Below, piece by piece: positions 39,648 through 48,736 of a stretch of 64,000 bases of DNA. The stretch lies in the NCBI RefSeq assembly GCF_004352825.1, contig NZ_SJRW01000001.1, forward strand, positions 124,001 through 188,000. Reading direction: 5' to 3'. This stretch comes from Luteimonas arsenica. Its GTDB lineage: Bacteria; Pseudomonadota; Gammaproteobacteria; Xanthomonadales; Xanthomonadaceae. Numbering within the stretch: the first letter of the stretch is position 1; each line of letters begins with the position of its first letter. A program made the position numbers and the translations under genes. Below the pieces are notes generated by a model. It searched no databases, had not been told where the DNA came from, and worked only from the letters and a program-made list of their open reading frames with translations.

Positions 39648-40330
39648 CCCTTCTGGCGGCGCAGCCGGCGCGCGATCGCGCGCCGAGAGAGCAGGGCGAA
39701 GACCACTCCGACTGCGAAGCCGACGATGTGCGCCGACCACGCCACCGCGCCGAAGGCCGGGCCGATGTAGGCGAACACCACCTGCAGCAGGGCCCAGATG
39801 CCGATCAGCAGTGACGCCGGCGCGCGCACGAATTCGAGGAACAGGCCCAGCGGCAGGACCACGCCGAGGTGGGCCCGCGGGAACAGCGCCAGGTAGGTGC
39901 CGATCAGCGCCGAGACCGCGCCACTGGCGCCGATCACCAGCCGGTCGGGGGTGTCGATCACCAGCACCGTGGCCAGGTTGGCGAGCGCCCCGCCGATCAT
40001 GAACAGGGCCAGCAGGCGCCAGGAGCCCAGCACGCGCTCCGCCGGCAGGCCGAAGATCAGCAGGAACACCAGGTTGCCCAGCAGGTGCGCCCAGTCGGCA
40101 TGGACGAACAGTGCCGTGAGCAGGCGCAGGCCGCGTTCGCCGTCGGCCCAGGCCAGCAGGTCCCCGGGGGCAAGCCCGCCGGTGAGCGCGCCCCAGCGCG
40201 CCATCAGCGCCTGTTCGACGGCCTCGGGCCGGGTGCTGGCCCACAGGTAGACGCACCACAGCGCCGCGCAGAGCAGCGGCGTGGCCCAGCGGAAGGCGGG
40301 ACGTGAATGCGTCGGGATCGAGACGAACAT
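39641..40330 (-). CDS. rhomboid family intramembrane serine protease
   Basis: A 229-residue rhomboid with about seven membrane segments. The catalytic serine is in GASGAVSALIGTYLALFP and the catalytic histidine is likely in AHIVGFAVGVVFALL, matching the GxSG..H dyad. The loop with FVHADWAHLLGNLVFLLIFG gives the HxxxN rhomboid motif. The start at 40330 (MFVSIPTHSRPAFRW) gives the usual N-terminus. Divergent from fadL. It presumably cleaves membrane protein substrates; targets unknown. Confidence 0.92.
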   Translation of the reverse strand: MFVSIPTHSRPAFRWATPLLCAALWCVYLWASTRPEAVEQALMARWGALTGGLAPGDLLAWADGERGLRLLTALFVHADWAHLLGNLVFLLIFGLPAERVLGSWRLLALFMIGGALANLATVLVIDTPDRLVIGASGAVSALIGTYLALFPRAHLGVVLPLGLFLEFVRAPASLLIGIWALLQVVFAYIGPAFGAVAWSAHIVGFAVGVVFALLSRRAIARRLRRQKGY

Positions 40331-40422
40331 GGCTGCAGACGGTGGCCGGCCCGGGAAGGTGGGGCAAAGATACCCGTCCGGAGACGTGACGCGGGGCACC
40401 TGTGCAACACCATCCGCCACGG

Positions 40423-40428
40423 TATAGT
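40423..40428 (+). promoter_or_regulatory. candidate -10 element of the fadL-like gene
   Basis: TATAGT in GGTATAGTGC, 47 bp upstream of the fadL-like start, with TGTGCA 16 bp further upstream as a poor -35. Confidence 0.45.
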
Positions 40429-40474
40429 GCCGCCCACAACAACACCACAAGACACCGTCAGGAGCTTTCCAGCA

Positions 40475-41815
40475 ATGCGCATCTCCCCCATTCTCCCGGC
40501 TTCGGCCCTCGCGCTCGGCATCCTGGGCGCGCTGGCCCTGGTCCCCGCCCATGCCTCGGGCTTCCAGCTCAAGGAAAACAGCGTCAAGGGCCTCGGCGCC
40601 GCGTTCGCCGGTTCCGGCGTCAACGAAGGCGACGCCTCGGTCGTGGTCAACAACCCGGCCTCGATGACCCGTTTCGAAGGCACCACCGTCCAGGCCGACC
40701 TGTCGGTCATCGACCTGAGCTACGAGTTCAAAGGCAGCGGCACCGACGCCTTCGGCCGCCCGCTCACCGGCGGCGACGGCGGCAACGCCGGCGACGTGAC
40801 CCCGGTCCCGGCGTTCTCGGTGATCCACAAGCTCGACAACGGCCTGGCCCTGGGCGCCATGGTCAGCGCGCCGTTCGGCCTGAAGACCGAGTACGAGCCC
40901 GACTGGCAGGGCCGTTACTTCGCCGACACGTCGGACGTGAAGATCGTCAACCTGACCTTCTCCGCGGCCCTGGACATCACCGAGCGCGTTTCGGTCGGCG
41001 TCGGTGCCGTGTACTCCAAGGCCGACGTGACCCTGTCCAAGGCGATCGACTTCGGCACCCTGCTGTACTCCAATCCGGCCACCCGCCCGCTGCCCTTCGC
41101 GATTCCGCAGGCCCGCGACGGCCATGCCAGCGTCGAGGGCGACGACACCGGCTTCGGCTGGATCGCCGGCATCACCTTCCGTCCCACCGACCGCTTCTCG
41201 CTGGGCATCAGCCACCAGTCGGAGATCGACTACGACCTGCGCGGCAACGTCGAGTGGCAGGTTCCGGGCGACGTGCGCGCGGTGTTCAACAGCAGCCCGA
41301 TGACCGCCCAGCTGTTCCAGAACGGCGGTGCCGGCGCCAGGCTGACCACGCCGTCGACCACGGCCATCGTGGCCCGCTACGACATCACCGACCGCTTCGC
41401 GATGATGGCCAACTGGACCAAGACCGGCTGGTCGTCGCTGGAAGAGGTGCGGATCGAGTTCGATGGCCCCGACGCGGATTCGGTCGAGCCCTTCGAGTGG
41501 CAGGACACCGACTTCGTCTCGCTCGGCGGCGAGTTCAAGCTCAACGAGGCCTGGACCCTGCGAGGCGGCCTGGCCATCGACGAGACCCCGACCAGCCTGG
41601 CGCACCGCACCCCGCGCCTGCCCGACGACGACCGTCGCTGGTACACGCTCGGCGCGACCTGGCAGGTCAGCGATGCGCTGTCGATGGACTTCGCCTTCGC
41701 CCGCCTCGAGCCGAAGGATCCCAAGGTCGACTATTCGAGCGGCGGCAGCACCATCACCGGTCCCTTCGACGGCCACGCCAACCTGTTCGGCGTGTCGGCG
41801 CAGTACCGTTTCTGA
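40475..41815 (+). CDS. fadL: FadL family outer membrane long-chain fatty acid transporter
   Basis: A 446-residue outer membrane beta-barrel of the FadL/OMPP1/TodX family. Signal peptide to about residue 27 (ILPASALALGILGALALVPAHA-S), then the family plug GFQLKENSVKGLGAAFAGSG with NPA in VVVNNPASMTRFE, many amphipathic strands, and a C-terminal phenylalanine (SAQYRF) for the BAM machine. RBS AGGAGC precedes the ATG. FadL imports long-chain fatty acids; with aceA/aceB in the window, C2-based growth is likely. A strong terminator follows. Confidence 0.9.
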   Translation: MRISPILPASALALGILGALALVPAHASGFQLKENSVKGLGAAFAGSGVNEGDASVVVNNPASMTRFEGTTVQADLSVIDLSYEFKGSGTDAFGRPLTGGDGGNAGDVTPVPAFSVIHKLDNGLALGAMVSAPFGLKTEYEPDWQGRYFADTSDVKIVNLTFSAALDITERVSVGVGAVYSKADVTLSKAIDFGTLLYSNPATRPLPFAIPQARDGHASVEGDDTGFGWIAGITFRPTDRFSLGISHQSEIDYDLRGNVEWQVPGDVRAVFNSSPMTAQLFQNGGAGARLTTPSTTAIVARYDITDRFAMMANWTKTGWSSLEEVRIEFDGPDADSVEPFEWQDTDFVSLGGEFKLNEAWTLRGGLAIDETPTSLAHRTPRLPDDDRRWYTLGATWQVSDALSMDFAFARLEPKDPKVDYSSGGSTITGPFDGHANLFGVSAQYRF

Positions 41816-41856
41816 CCTGGCCGACGCCCCGGTTCCGGGGCTGTGTGCTGAAACGG

Positions 41857-41886
41857 AAAGGCCCCGCACCTGCGGGGCCTTTTCTT
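41857..41886 (+). terminator. rho-independent terminator after fadL
   Basis: AAAGGCCCCGCA, loop CC, TGCGGGGCCTTT, then TTTC: a 12-bp GC-rich stem with T-rich tail 42 bp after the fadL stop. Confidence 0.9.
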
Positions 41887-41892
41887 TCGTAC

Positions 41893-41914
41893 CTCCCCCC
41901 GCAAGCGGGGGAAG
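41893..41914. repeat. third copy of the CCCCCGC palindrome family
   Basis: CCTCCCCCCGC, AA, GCGGGGGAAG, followed by ATGCCC. The same core and GAAGATGCCC flank, inverted, is at 6282-6310, so these are members of one dispersed repeat. Between the fadL terminator and the putA stop (convergent genes). Confidence 0.65.
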
Positions 41915-41929
41915 ATGCCCGGAAGCTCT

Positions 41930-44900
41930 TCAGTCCCCCAGCGTCAGCAGCGAGGCATTGCCGCCGGCGGCGGTGGTGTTGATCGTCACCGTCTTCTCGG
42001 TCGCGAAGCGCGGCAGGTAGTGCGGGCCGCCGGCCTTGGGGCCGGTGCCGGACAGGCCCTGGCCGCCGAAGGGCTGCACGCCGACCACGGCACCGACCTG
42101 GTTGCGATTGACGTAGACATTGCCCACCTTCGCCCGGGCCGCGATCTGCTCGACGGTGTCGTCGATGCGCGAGTGGATGCCCAGGGTCAGGCCGTAGCCG
42201 GTGGTGTTGACGGCGTCGATCACCTGGTCGAGCTCGCCGGCCTTCCAGCGGATCACGTGCAGCGCGGGCCCGAAGTTCTCGCGGTCCAGCTGCGACAGCG
42301 ACTTCAGTTCCCAGGCGCGCGGCGCGAAGAAGGTGCCGTGCGCGGTGTCCTCGCCCATGTCGGCGATCGCGATCAGCCGGGCCTCGCGCTGCATGCGTTC
42401 GGCGTGACGGTCGAGCATGCCGAGGGCGTCGGCATCGATGACCGGGCCGACGTCGGTGGACAACTGGCCGGGATCGCCGACCTTGAGCTCGGCCATGGCG
42501 CCGGCAAGCATCTCGATCACCCGGTCGGCGATGTCGTCCTGCACGAACAGCACGCGCGCGGCCGAGCATCGCTGGCCGGCCGAGGTGAAAGCCGAGGACA
42601 TCACGTCCTTGACCAGCTGTTCGGGCAGCGCCGACGAGTCGGCGATCAGCGCGTTCTGGCCACCGGTCTCGGCGATCAGGGTGCCGATGGCGCCGTCGCG
42701 CGCGGCCAGTGCGCGGTTGATCGCCAGCGCAGTGCCGTTGGAACCGGTGAACACCACGCCGGCGATGCGCGGATCGCCGGTCAGCGCGGCGCCCACGCTG
42801 GCGCCGTCACCGGGCACCAGCTGAAGCACGTCCTCCGGCACGCCGGCCTCGTGCAGCAGCTTCACCGCCTCGTGGCCGACCAGGGTGGTCTGTTCGGCGG
42901 GTTTGGCGAGCACGGCGTTGCCGGTGACCAGGGCCGCGGCGACCTGGCCGATGAAGATCGCCAGCGGGAAGTTCCACGGCGAGATGCAGGCGAAGACGCC
43001 GCGACCGGCCAGCTGCAGGGTATTGGTCTCGCCGGTCGGTCCGGGCAGGGGATCCGGGCCGGTGATGGCGCGCGCCTGCTCGGCGTAGTAGCGCAGGAAG
43101 TCGACCGCCTCGCGGACTTCGGCCACGCCGTCGGGGATGGTCTTGCCGGCTTCCAGCGTGCACAGGGCCATGAAGCGCGGCATCCGCTGTTCCAGCAGGT
43201 CGGCGGCGTGTTCGAGCAGCGCGGCGCGGCCGGCGACCGGGGTCGCGTCCCAGGCCGGCTGCGCGGCCACCGCGTTCGCCATCGCGCGGTCAACGGTGGC
43301 GGCATCGGCGGCCTGCCAGCGGCCCACCCGGCGGCGGCGGTCGGCGGGGCTGGTGACCTCGGTCCATTCCGCGGTGCTGCTGGCGCCCGGCACCAGCGGC
43401 GCGGCCTGCCAGTCGGCGGGCTCGGCGGACATGGCTGCGGCCAGCCGGTTCAGGTCGTCGTCGTTGGCGAGGTTGATGCCCATGGAATTGGTCCTGTCGG
43501 AGCCCGGGATGCGAAGGATGTCGACCGGGAGCGGAATGCGGGGGTGCGGGATGGGGTCGAACGCGGCCACGACCTCGACCGGATCGCGGACCAGGTCCTC
43601 GATCGCCACGTCTTCGTCGGTGATGCGGTTGACGAAGCTCGAGTTGGCGCCGTTCTCGAGCAGGCGGCGCACGAGGTAGGGCAGCAGGTCCTCGTGGCTG
43701 CCCACCGGCGCGTAGACGCGGCAGGGCACGTCCAGGCGATCGGCCGGGATCACCTCGTCGTAGAGGTCGTCGCCCATGCCGTGCAGCTTCTGGAATTCGA
43801 ACGGGCGGCCCGCGGCCAGGCGCTGCACCGCGGCGATGGTCTGTGCGTTGTGGGTGGCGAACATCGGATACACCGCGTCTCCTGCGTCGAGCAGGCGGCG
43901 GGCATTGGCGAGGTAGCTGACGTCGGTGTTGGGCTTGCGGGTGAACACCGGATAGCCCGGGTAGCCCTCGACCTGGGCGCGCTTCACTTCCGCGTCCCAG
44001 TAGGCGCCCTTGACCAGGCGCACCGGGATCCGGCGGCCGCCGCGGCGGGCGAGGCCGGCGATCCAGTCGATCACGAAGGGCGCACGCTTCTGGTAGGCCT
44101 GGACCACGATGCCGAAGCCGCTCCAGCCGGCCAGCGAGGGGTCCGACCAGGCCGCCTCGATCACGTCCAGCGACAGCTCCAGGCGGTCGGCCTCCTCGGC
44201 GTCGACGGTCAGGCCGATGCCGTGGCCTTTCGCGCGCTGTGCGAGGTCGAGCAGGCGCGGCGCGAGCTCGGCCAGCACGCGCTCGCGCTTGGCGTGCTCG
44301 TAGCGCGGGTGCAGTGCGGAGAGCTTGACCGAGATCGACGGCGCCACGATCTCGTCGGCCGGCGGGCCGGCGGCGCGGCCGATGGCGTCGATGGCGCTGC
44401 GGTAGGCCTCGAGGTAGCGGTCGGCGTCGCGCTGCGTGAGCGCGGCTTCGCCGAGCATGTCGTAGGAGTAGCGGTAGTTGGCGTTGCGGCCCTTGCGCGC
44501 GCGCGCCAGCGCCTCGGCGATGGTCCGGCCCATCACGAACTGGTGGCCCATGATCTTCATCGCCTGGCGCACCGCCAGCCGGATCACGGGCTCGCCGACG
44601 CGGCCGGCCAGGCGCTTGAAGGCGCCGTGGACGTCACGCTTCGTATCGTCGGCCAGGTCGACCAGATGGCCGGTGAGCATCAGGCCCCAGGTCGAGGCGT
44701 TGACCAGCACCGATTCCGACTGGCCCATGTGCCGCTTCCAGTCGGCCTCGCCGAGCTTGTCGCGGATCAGGCGGTCGGCGGTGCCCTGGTCGGGTATGCG
44801 CAGCAGGGCCTCGGCCACGCACATCAGCAGCACGCCTTCGTCGCTGCCGAGGTCGTACTGGCGCATGAAGGACTCGACCACGCCCTGGTCGCGCGCGCGC

Positions 44901-45085
44901 AGGCGAACCCGGCGCACCAGGTCGGCGGCTGTGGCGGCGATGGCCGCCGTGTCCTCCGGAGGCAGGCGTGCCTCGTCGAGCAGGGCGCGGACGCGGACGG
45001 CCTCGTCGGCGAGCCAGTGCCGGGTGATGGCCGCGCGCAGGGGATCTGGCGGCGCGGGGAGGTCGCCGAAGGGAGCTTGGGTCAC
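41930..45085 (-). CDS. putA: bifunctional proline dehydrogenase / P5C dehydrogenase
   Basis: A 1051-residue PutA converting proline to glutamate with FAD then NAD+. The proline dehydrogenase half (about residues 1-490) includes RYSYDMLGEAAL, PVRLVKGAYWDAEVKRAQ, FATHNAQTIA and NGANSSFVNRI. The aldehyde dehydrogenase half (about 530-1045) includes ISPWNFPLAIFIGQVAAALV, VVFTGSNGTA, the catalytic cysteine in SAGQRCSAARV, DRENFGPALHV, and GVQPFGGQGLSGTGPKAGG. It lacks the N-terminal ribbon-helix-helix repressor of E. coli PutA, so it is a short form without autoregulation. Divergent from ctaC. Confidence 0.96.
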   Translation of the reverse strand: MTQAPFGDLPAPPDPLRAAITRHWLADEAVRVRALLDEARLPPEDTAAIAATAADLVRRVRLRARDQGVVESFMRQYDLGSDEGVLLMCVAEALLRIPDQGTADRLIRDKLGEADWKRHMGQSESVLVNASTWGLMLTGHLVDLADDTKRDVHGAFKRLAGRVGEPVIRLAVRQAMKIMGHQFVMGRTIAEALARARKGRNANYRYSYDMLGEAALTQRDADRYLEAYRSAIDAIGRAAGPPADEIVAPSISVKLSALHPRYEHAKRERVLAELAPRLLDLAQRAKGHGIGLTVDAEEADRLELSLDVIEAAWSDPSLAGWSGFGIVVQAYQKRAPFVIDWIAGLARRGGRRIPVRLVKGAYWDAEVKRAQVEGYPGYPVFTRKPNTDVSYLANARRLLDAGDAVYPMFATHNAQTIAAVQRLAAGRPFEFQKLHGMGDDLYDEVIPADRLDVPCRVYAPVGSHEDLLPYLVRRLLENGANSSFVNRITDEDVAIEDLVRDPVEVVAAFDPIPHPRIPLPVDILRIPGSDRTNSMGINLANDDDLNRLAAAMSAEPADWQAAPLVPGASSTAEWTEVTSPADRRRRVGRWQAADAATVDRAMANAVAAQPAWDATPVAGRAALLEHAADLLEQRMPRFMALCTLEAGKTIPDGVAEVREAVDFLRYYAEQARAITGPDPLPGPTGETNTLQLAGRGVFACISPWNFPLAIFIGQVAAALVTGNAVLAKPAEQTTLVGHEAVKLLHEAGVPEDVLQLVPGDGASVGAALTGDPRIAGVVFTGSNGTALAINRALAARDGAIGTLIAETGGQNALIADSSALPEQLVKDVMSSAFTSAGQRCSAARVLFVQDDIADRVIEMLAGAMAELKVGDPGQLSTDVGPVIDADALGMLDRHAERMQREARLIAIADMGEDTAHGTFFAPRAWELKSLSQLDRENFGPALHVIRWKAGELDQVIDAVNTTGYGLTLGIHSRIDDTVEQIAARAKVGNVYVNRNQVGAVVGVQPFGGQGLSGTGPKAGGPHYLPRFATEKTVTINTTAAGGNASLLTLGD

Positions 45086-45342
45086 GGTGTTCGGGCGCAG
45101 GGGTGGACAGGGCGCGATTCTAGCCCCCGCGGGGGTCGGAATGGCGCCCCGCGAAGGGGCTCCGCAGCGGCCTCGCTTGCCGGTCCCGTGGCGCGACGGC
45201 TACCATCCTCGTGATCGAACGCCCCTCGCGGGGCGTGGCCGGTCCATTCGCGCGGGCCCCTGCCGGCGCGGGCGGATCGTCCAACCAACCGTCAAGGCAG
45301 GCGGCCGCCCGGGCCGCGATCGGAAATTTTGGGGTTGCACGC

Positions 45343-46317
45343 ATGATGCAGGCGCGATTCTCGCGATGGATTCTGGCGCTCGTCGCCTCGGCGCCGATGG
45401 TGGCCCTGGCCCAGCAGGCCGACCCGGTCCGTTGGCAGCTGAACATGGGACGCGGCGTGACCGCCTCCTCCCAGAACGCCTACGAGGCCCACATGCTGGC
45501 GCTGTGGATCTGCGTGGCCATCGGCGTGGTGGTGTTCGCGGCCATGGGCTACGCGATGTTCGCCTTCCGCAAGTCCAAGGGCGCCGTGGCCGCCAAGTGG
45601 AGCCACCACACCGGGCTCGAGGTGCTGTGGACGGTGATCCCGGTGATCCTGCTGGTGATCATGGCCTGGCCGGCGACCGCCAAGCTGATCGCGATGTACG
45701 ACACCCGCGAGTCGGCGATGACCGTGAAGGTCACCGGCTACCAGTGGATGTGGAAGTACGACTACCTGGGCGAAGACGTTTCCATCACCAGCCGCATGGA
45801 CCGCGAGAGCGACCGCATCCGCCAGAGCGGCGAGCGCCCCGACATGGCGGCCAACCCGCACTACCTGCTTGACGTCGACAACGAGCTGGTGCTCCCGGTC
45901 GACACCAAGATCCGCTTCGTGATCACGGCCGACGACGTCATCCACTCCTGGTGGGTGCCGGCCCTGGGCTGGAAGCAGGACGCGGTGCCGGGCATCGTCA
46001 ACGAGGCCTGGACCGAGATCCGCGAGCCGGGCGTCTACCGCGGCCAGTGCGCCGAGCTCTGCGGCAAGGACCACGGCTTCATGCCGATCGTGGTGCGCGC
46101 GGTGCCGAAGGACGAGTACGCCAGCTGGCTGGCTTCGGCCAAGGCCTCGGGCGCGACGCCCGCCGAGCCGTCGCAGGTGCCCGAGGGCGGCGACGGCAAC
46201 GCGCCGCGGTCGCTGGACCCCGACATGATCGAAGACGTGCAGCAGGGCGAGGAGCCCGCCGCCCCGCAGGCGCCCGAAGCCGCCCCCGCAGACGCCGACG
46301 CGACCAGCGCCGCCTGA
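45343..46317 (+). CDS. ctaC: cytochrome c oxidase subunit II
   Basis: A 324-residue aa3-type oxidase subunit II. Signal peptide MMQARFSRWILALVASAPMVALA, two transmembrane helices (about 45-68 and 85-110), then the cupredoxin domain. CuA ligands are in DVIHSWWVPALGWKQDAV and the C-x3-C-x3-H-x2-M of GQCAELCGKDHGFMPI. A C-terminal acidic Ala/Pro tail of about 60 residues has no cytochrome c domain. Start at 45343 or one codon later (double ATG). Upstream 257 bp (45086-45342) has a short ACGCCCC..GGGGCGT dyad and no obvious promoter. First gene of the cox cluster. Confidence 0.95.
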   Translation: MMQARFSRWILALVASAPMVALAQQADPVRWQLNMGRGVTASSQNAYEAHMLALWICVAIGVVVFAAMGYAMFAFRKSKGAVAAKWSHHTGLEVLWTVIPVILLVIMAWPATAKLIAMYDTRESAMTVKVTGYQWMWKYDYLGEDVSITSRMDRESDRIRQSGERPDMAANPHYLLDVDNELVLPVDTKIRFVITADDVIHSWWVPALGWKQDAVPGIVNEAWTEIREPGVYRGQCAELCGKDHGFMPIVVRAVPKDEYASWLASAKASGATPAEPSQVPEGGDGNAPRSLDPDMIEDVQQGEEPAAPQAPEAAPADADATSAA

Positions 46318-46340
46318 CCGAACACGAAGGCCGATAGCCC

Positions 46341-48002
46341 ATGTCCACCCATACCGCAACCGCCGACCACCACGACGACCACCATGGCCACAAGCAGGGC
46401 TTCGTCGAGCGCTGGTTCTTCTCCACGAACCACAAGGACATCGGCACGCTGTACCTGCTCTTCAGCTTCATGATGTTCATCGTCGGCGCGGCGATGAGCG
46501 TGGTGATCCGCTTCGAGCTGGCGGTGCCGGGCCTGCAGCACGTCAGCCCGCACTTCTTCAACCAGATGACGTCGATGCACGCGCTGGTGATGATCTTCGG
46601 CGGCGTGATGCCGGCCTTCGTCGGCCTGGCCAACTGGATGCTGCCGCTGCAGATCGGCGCGCCGGACATGGCCCTGCCGCGCATGAACAACTGGTCCTTC
46701 TGGATCCTGCCGTTCGCGTTCGCGATGCTGCTGATGACGCTGTTCCTGCCCGGCGGCGGCCCCGCCGGCGGCTGGACCCTGTACCCGCCGCTGTCGCTGC
46801 AGGGTGGTTCGTCCATCGCCTTCGCCATCTTCGCCATCCACATGATGGGCATCAGCTCGATCATGGGCGCGATCAACGTCATCGCCACCGTGCTCAACAT
46901 GCGCGCGCCGGGCGTCGACCTGCTGAAGATGCCGATCTTCCCCTGGACCTGGCTGATCACCGCCTTCCTGCTGATCGCGGTGATGCCGGTGCTGGCGGGC
47001 GCGGTGACGATGCTGCTGACCGACAAGTTCTTCGGCACCAGCTTCTTCAACGCCGCCGGCGGCGGCGACCCGGTGATGTACCAGCACATCTTCTGGTTCT
47101 TCGGGCACCCCGAGGTCTACATCATGATCCTGCCGGCCTTCGGCGTGGTCTCGGAGATCATCCCGACCTTCAGCCGCAAGCCGCTGTTCGGCTACCAGGC
47201 CATGGTGTACGCGACCGCCGCGATCGCCTTCCTGTCGTTCATCGTGTGGGCGCACCACATGTTCACGGCGGGCATGCCGCTGGGCGGCGAGATCTACTTC
47301 ATGTTCGCGACCATGCTGATCTCGGTGCCCACGGGCGTGAAGATCTTCAACTGGGTCAGCACCATGTGGGGAGGCTCGATGACGTTCGAGACCCCGATGC
47401 TGTTCTCGATCGCCTTCGTGATCCTGTTCACCATCGGCGGCTTCTCCGGCCTGATGCTGGCCATCGTCCCGGCCGACTTCCAGTACCACGACACCTACTT
47501 CGTGGTCGCGCACTTCCACTACGTGCTGGTCACCGGCTCGGTGCTGGCGCTGATCGCCGCGGTCTACTACTGGTGGCCGAAGTGGACCGGCCGCATGTAC
47601 AACGAGACCTGGGGCAAGATCCACTTCTGGTGGACGATGGTCTTCGTCAACGTGCTGTTCTTCCCGCAGCACTTCCTGGGCCTGGCCGGCATGCCGCGCC
47701 GTATCCCGGACTACAACGTGGTGTTCGCCGACTGGAACATGATCAGCTCGATCGGTGCCTTCGGCATGTTCGTCACGCCGTTCATGATGTTCGCGATCCT
47801 GTACCACTCGCTGAAGAAGGGCGCCGTGGCACCGCAGCGTCCGTGGGAAGGCGCGCGTGGCCTGGAGTGGACCGTGCCTTCGCCGGCGCCGCACCACACC
47901 TTCGGCACGCCGCCGGTGATCCGCCCGGGCGACCTCGCGCATGACGACGTCGACGAGCACGGTCGCGAAGCCGGTCCTGAGCCCGATGTCGGCCGTGCCT
48001 GA
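46341..48002 (+). CDS. ctaD: cytochrome c oxidase subunit I
   Basis: A 553-residue heme-copper oxidase subunit I with 12 membrane helices. Ligands are visible: low-spin heme H in MTSMHALVMIF, CuB and cross-linked Tyr in WFFGHPEVYIMILP, the CuB pair in VWAHHMFTAG, heme a3 and heme a histidines in VVAHFHYVLVTGS, and the K-channel lysine in VPTGVKIFNW. The HPEVYI glutamate marks the A-type family. The N-terminus is His-rich (ADHHDDHHGHK). Terminal reduction of O2 coupled to proton pumping. The tail overlaps the small assembly ORF next. Confidence 0.97.
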   Translation: MSTHTATADHHDDHHGHKQGFVERWFFSTNHKDIGTLYLLFSFMMFIVGAAMSVVIRFELAVPGLQHVSPHFFNQMTSMHALVMIFGGVMPAFVGLANWMLPLQIGAPDMALPRMNNWSFWILPFAFAMLLMTLFLPGGGPAGGWTLYPPLSLQGGSSIAFAIFAIHMMGISSIMGAINVIATVLNMRAPGVDLLKMPIFPWTWLITAFLLIAVMPVLAGAVTMLLTDKFFGTSFFNAAGGGDPVMYQHIFWFFGHPEVYIMILPAFGVVSEIIPTFSRKPLFGYQAMVYATAAIAFLSFIVWAHHMFTAGMPLGGEIYFMFATMLISVPTGVKIFNWVSTMWGGSMTFETPMLFSIAFVILFTIGGFSGLMLAIVPADFQYHDTYFVVAHFHYVLVTGSVLALIAAVYYWWPKWTGRMYNETWGKIHFWWTMVFVNVLFFPQHFLGLAGMPRRIPDYNVVFADWNMISSIGAFGMFVTPFMMFAILYHSLKKGAVAPQRPWEGARGLEWTVPSPAPHHTFGTPPVIRPGDLAHDDVDEHGREAGPEPDVGRA

Positions 48003-48126
48003 GTCCCGCGATCCCGAGGCGATCGCCGCACAGCGGCGCCGTGCCGTGCGCATGGCGCTGTGGCTGGCCGGCGTGGCGCTGGCGATCTACATCGCCTTCA
48101 TCCTCTCCGGGGTGCTCGCGTCGTGA
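47986..48126 (+). CDS. small single-TM protein of the cox cluster
   Basis: A 46-residue protein (61 residues if an in-frame ATG at 47941 is used) with basic N-terminus (IAAQRRRAVRMA) and one transmembrane helix (LWLAGVALAIYIAFILSGVL). Tiny proteins of this shape sit between ctaD and ctaG in many proteobacterial cox clusters and are called oxidase small assembly proteins. It overlaps ctaD at its 5' end and ends in a GTGA overlap with ctaG, so it is translated in the operon. Function inferred from position. Confidence 0.65.
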   Translation: MSAVPESRDPEAIAAQRRRAVRMALWLAGVALAIYIAFILSGVLAS

Positions 48127-48713
48127 GCGGCAAGGCCGCCAGGACCGCCGGCATCGGCAAGATGGTGCTCGCCGCGCTGGCCGCGTTCGCGTTCACCTTT
48201 TCGCTGGTGCCGCTGTACCGCATCGCCTGCGAGAAGGTCTTCGGCATCCGCCTGGACAACACCGCGGCCGACGCCGGCACGGTGGGCGCGGCGGCGGCCG
48301 AGGCGCGCATGGTCACGGTCGAGTTCGACGGCGGCGTGAACTCCTCGCTGCCGTGGTCGTTCCGTCCCAACCAGACGCGCATGCAGGTGCGGGTGGGCGA
48401 GCAGTACGAGACCACCTACTACGCCCACAACGACGGCGACCGCACCATCGTCGGCAGCGCCACGCCTTCGGTGGCGCCGGCGCGTGCCTCGGGCTACTTC
48501 GCCAAGACCGAGTGCTTCTGCTTCACCGCGCAGACCCTGGTCGCCGGCGAGACGCGCGACATGCCGGTGCGCTTCATCATCGACCCGTCGCTGCCGGCCG
48601 ACGTCAAGACGATCACGCTGTCCTACACTTTCTTCAAGAACGACGTCCTTACCGAGCGCGAGCACACCGCCGCGGTCGCGGCGGCGTCCACCGTGCCGCA
48701 CGCGGCACCCTGA
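48123..48713 (+). CDS. ctaG: cytochrome c oxidase assembly protein CtaG (Cox11)
   Basis: A 196-residue Cox11-type copper chaperone for CuB insertion into subunit I. N-terminal membrane helix (about residues 11-35, MVLAALAAFAFTFSLVPLYR) with a conserved CEKVFG afterwards, and a periplasmic immunoglobulin-like domain with the copper-binding CFCF in FAKTECFCFTAQTL. The C-terminal SYTFFKND is also conserved. Start GTG overlaps the small TM gene. Between ctaD and ctaE, the standard place. Confidence 0.94.
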   Translation: MSGKAARTAGIGKMVLAALAAFAFTFSLVPLYRIACEKVFGIRLDNTAADAGTVGAAAAEARMVTVEFDGGVNSSLPWSFRPNQTRMQVRVGEQYETTYYAHNDGDRTIVGSATPSVAPARASGYFAKTECFCFTAQTLVAGETRDMPVRFIIDPSLPADVKTITLSYTFFKNDVLTEREHTAAVAAASTVPHAAP

Positions 48714-48736
48714 CACAGCAGAAACGGAAGACCGAC

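Noticed and set aside
41915-45214. 1099-aa open frame antisense to putA
   Set aside because: Same cause: no recognisable domain, and the opposite strand has the complete PutA motifs.
45086-45342. Upstream N-terminal extension of ctaC from 45211
   Set aside because: The extension is low-complexity and would place the signal peptide internally; the double ATG at 45343 fits the signal peptide.
46035-48053. 672-aa open frame antisense to ctaD
   Set aside because: His/Asp/Arg-rich shadow opposite a textbook cytochrome oxidase subunit I.
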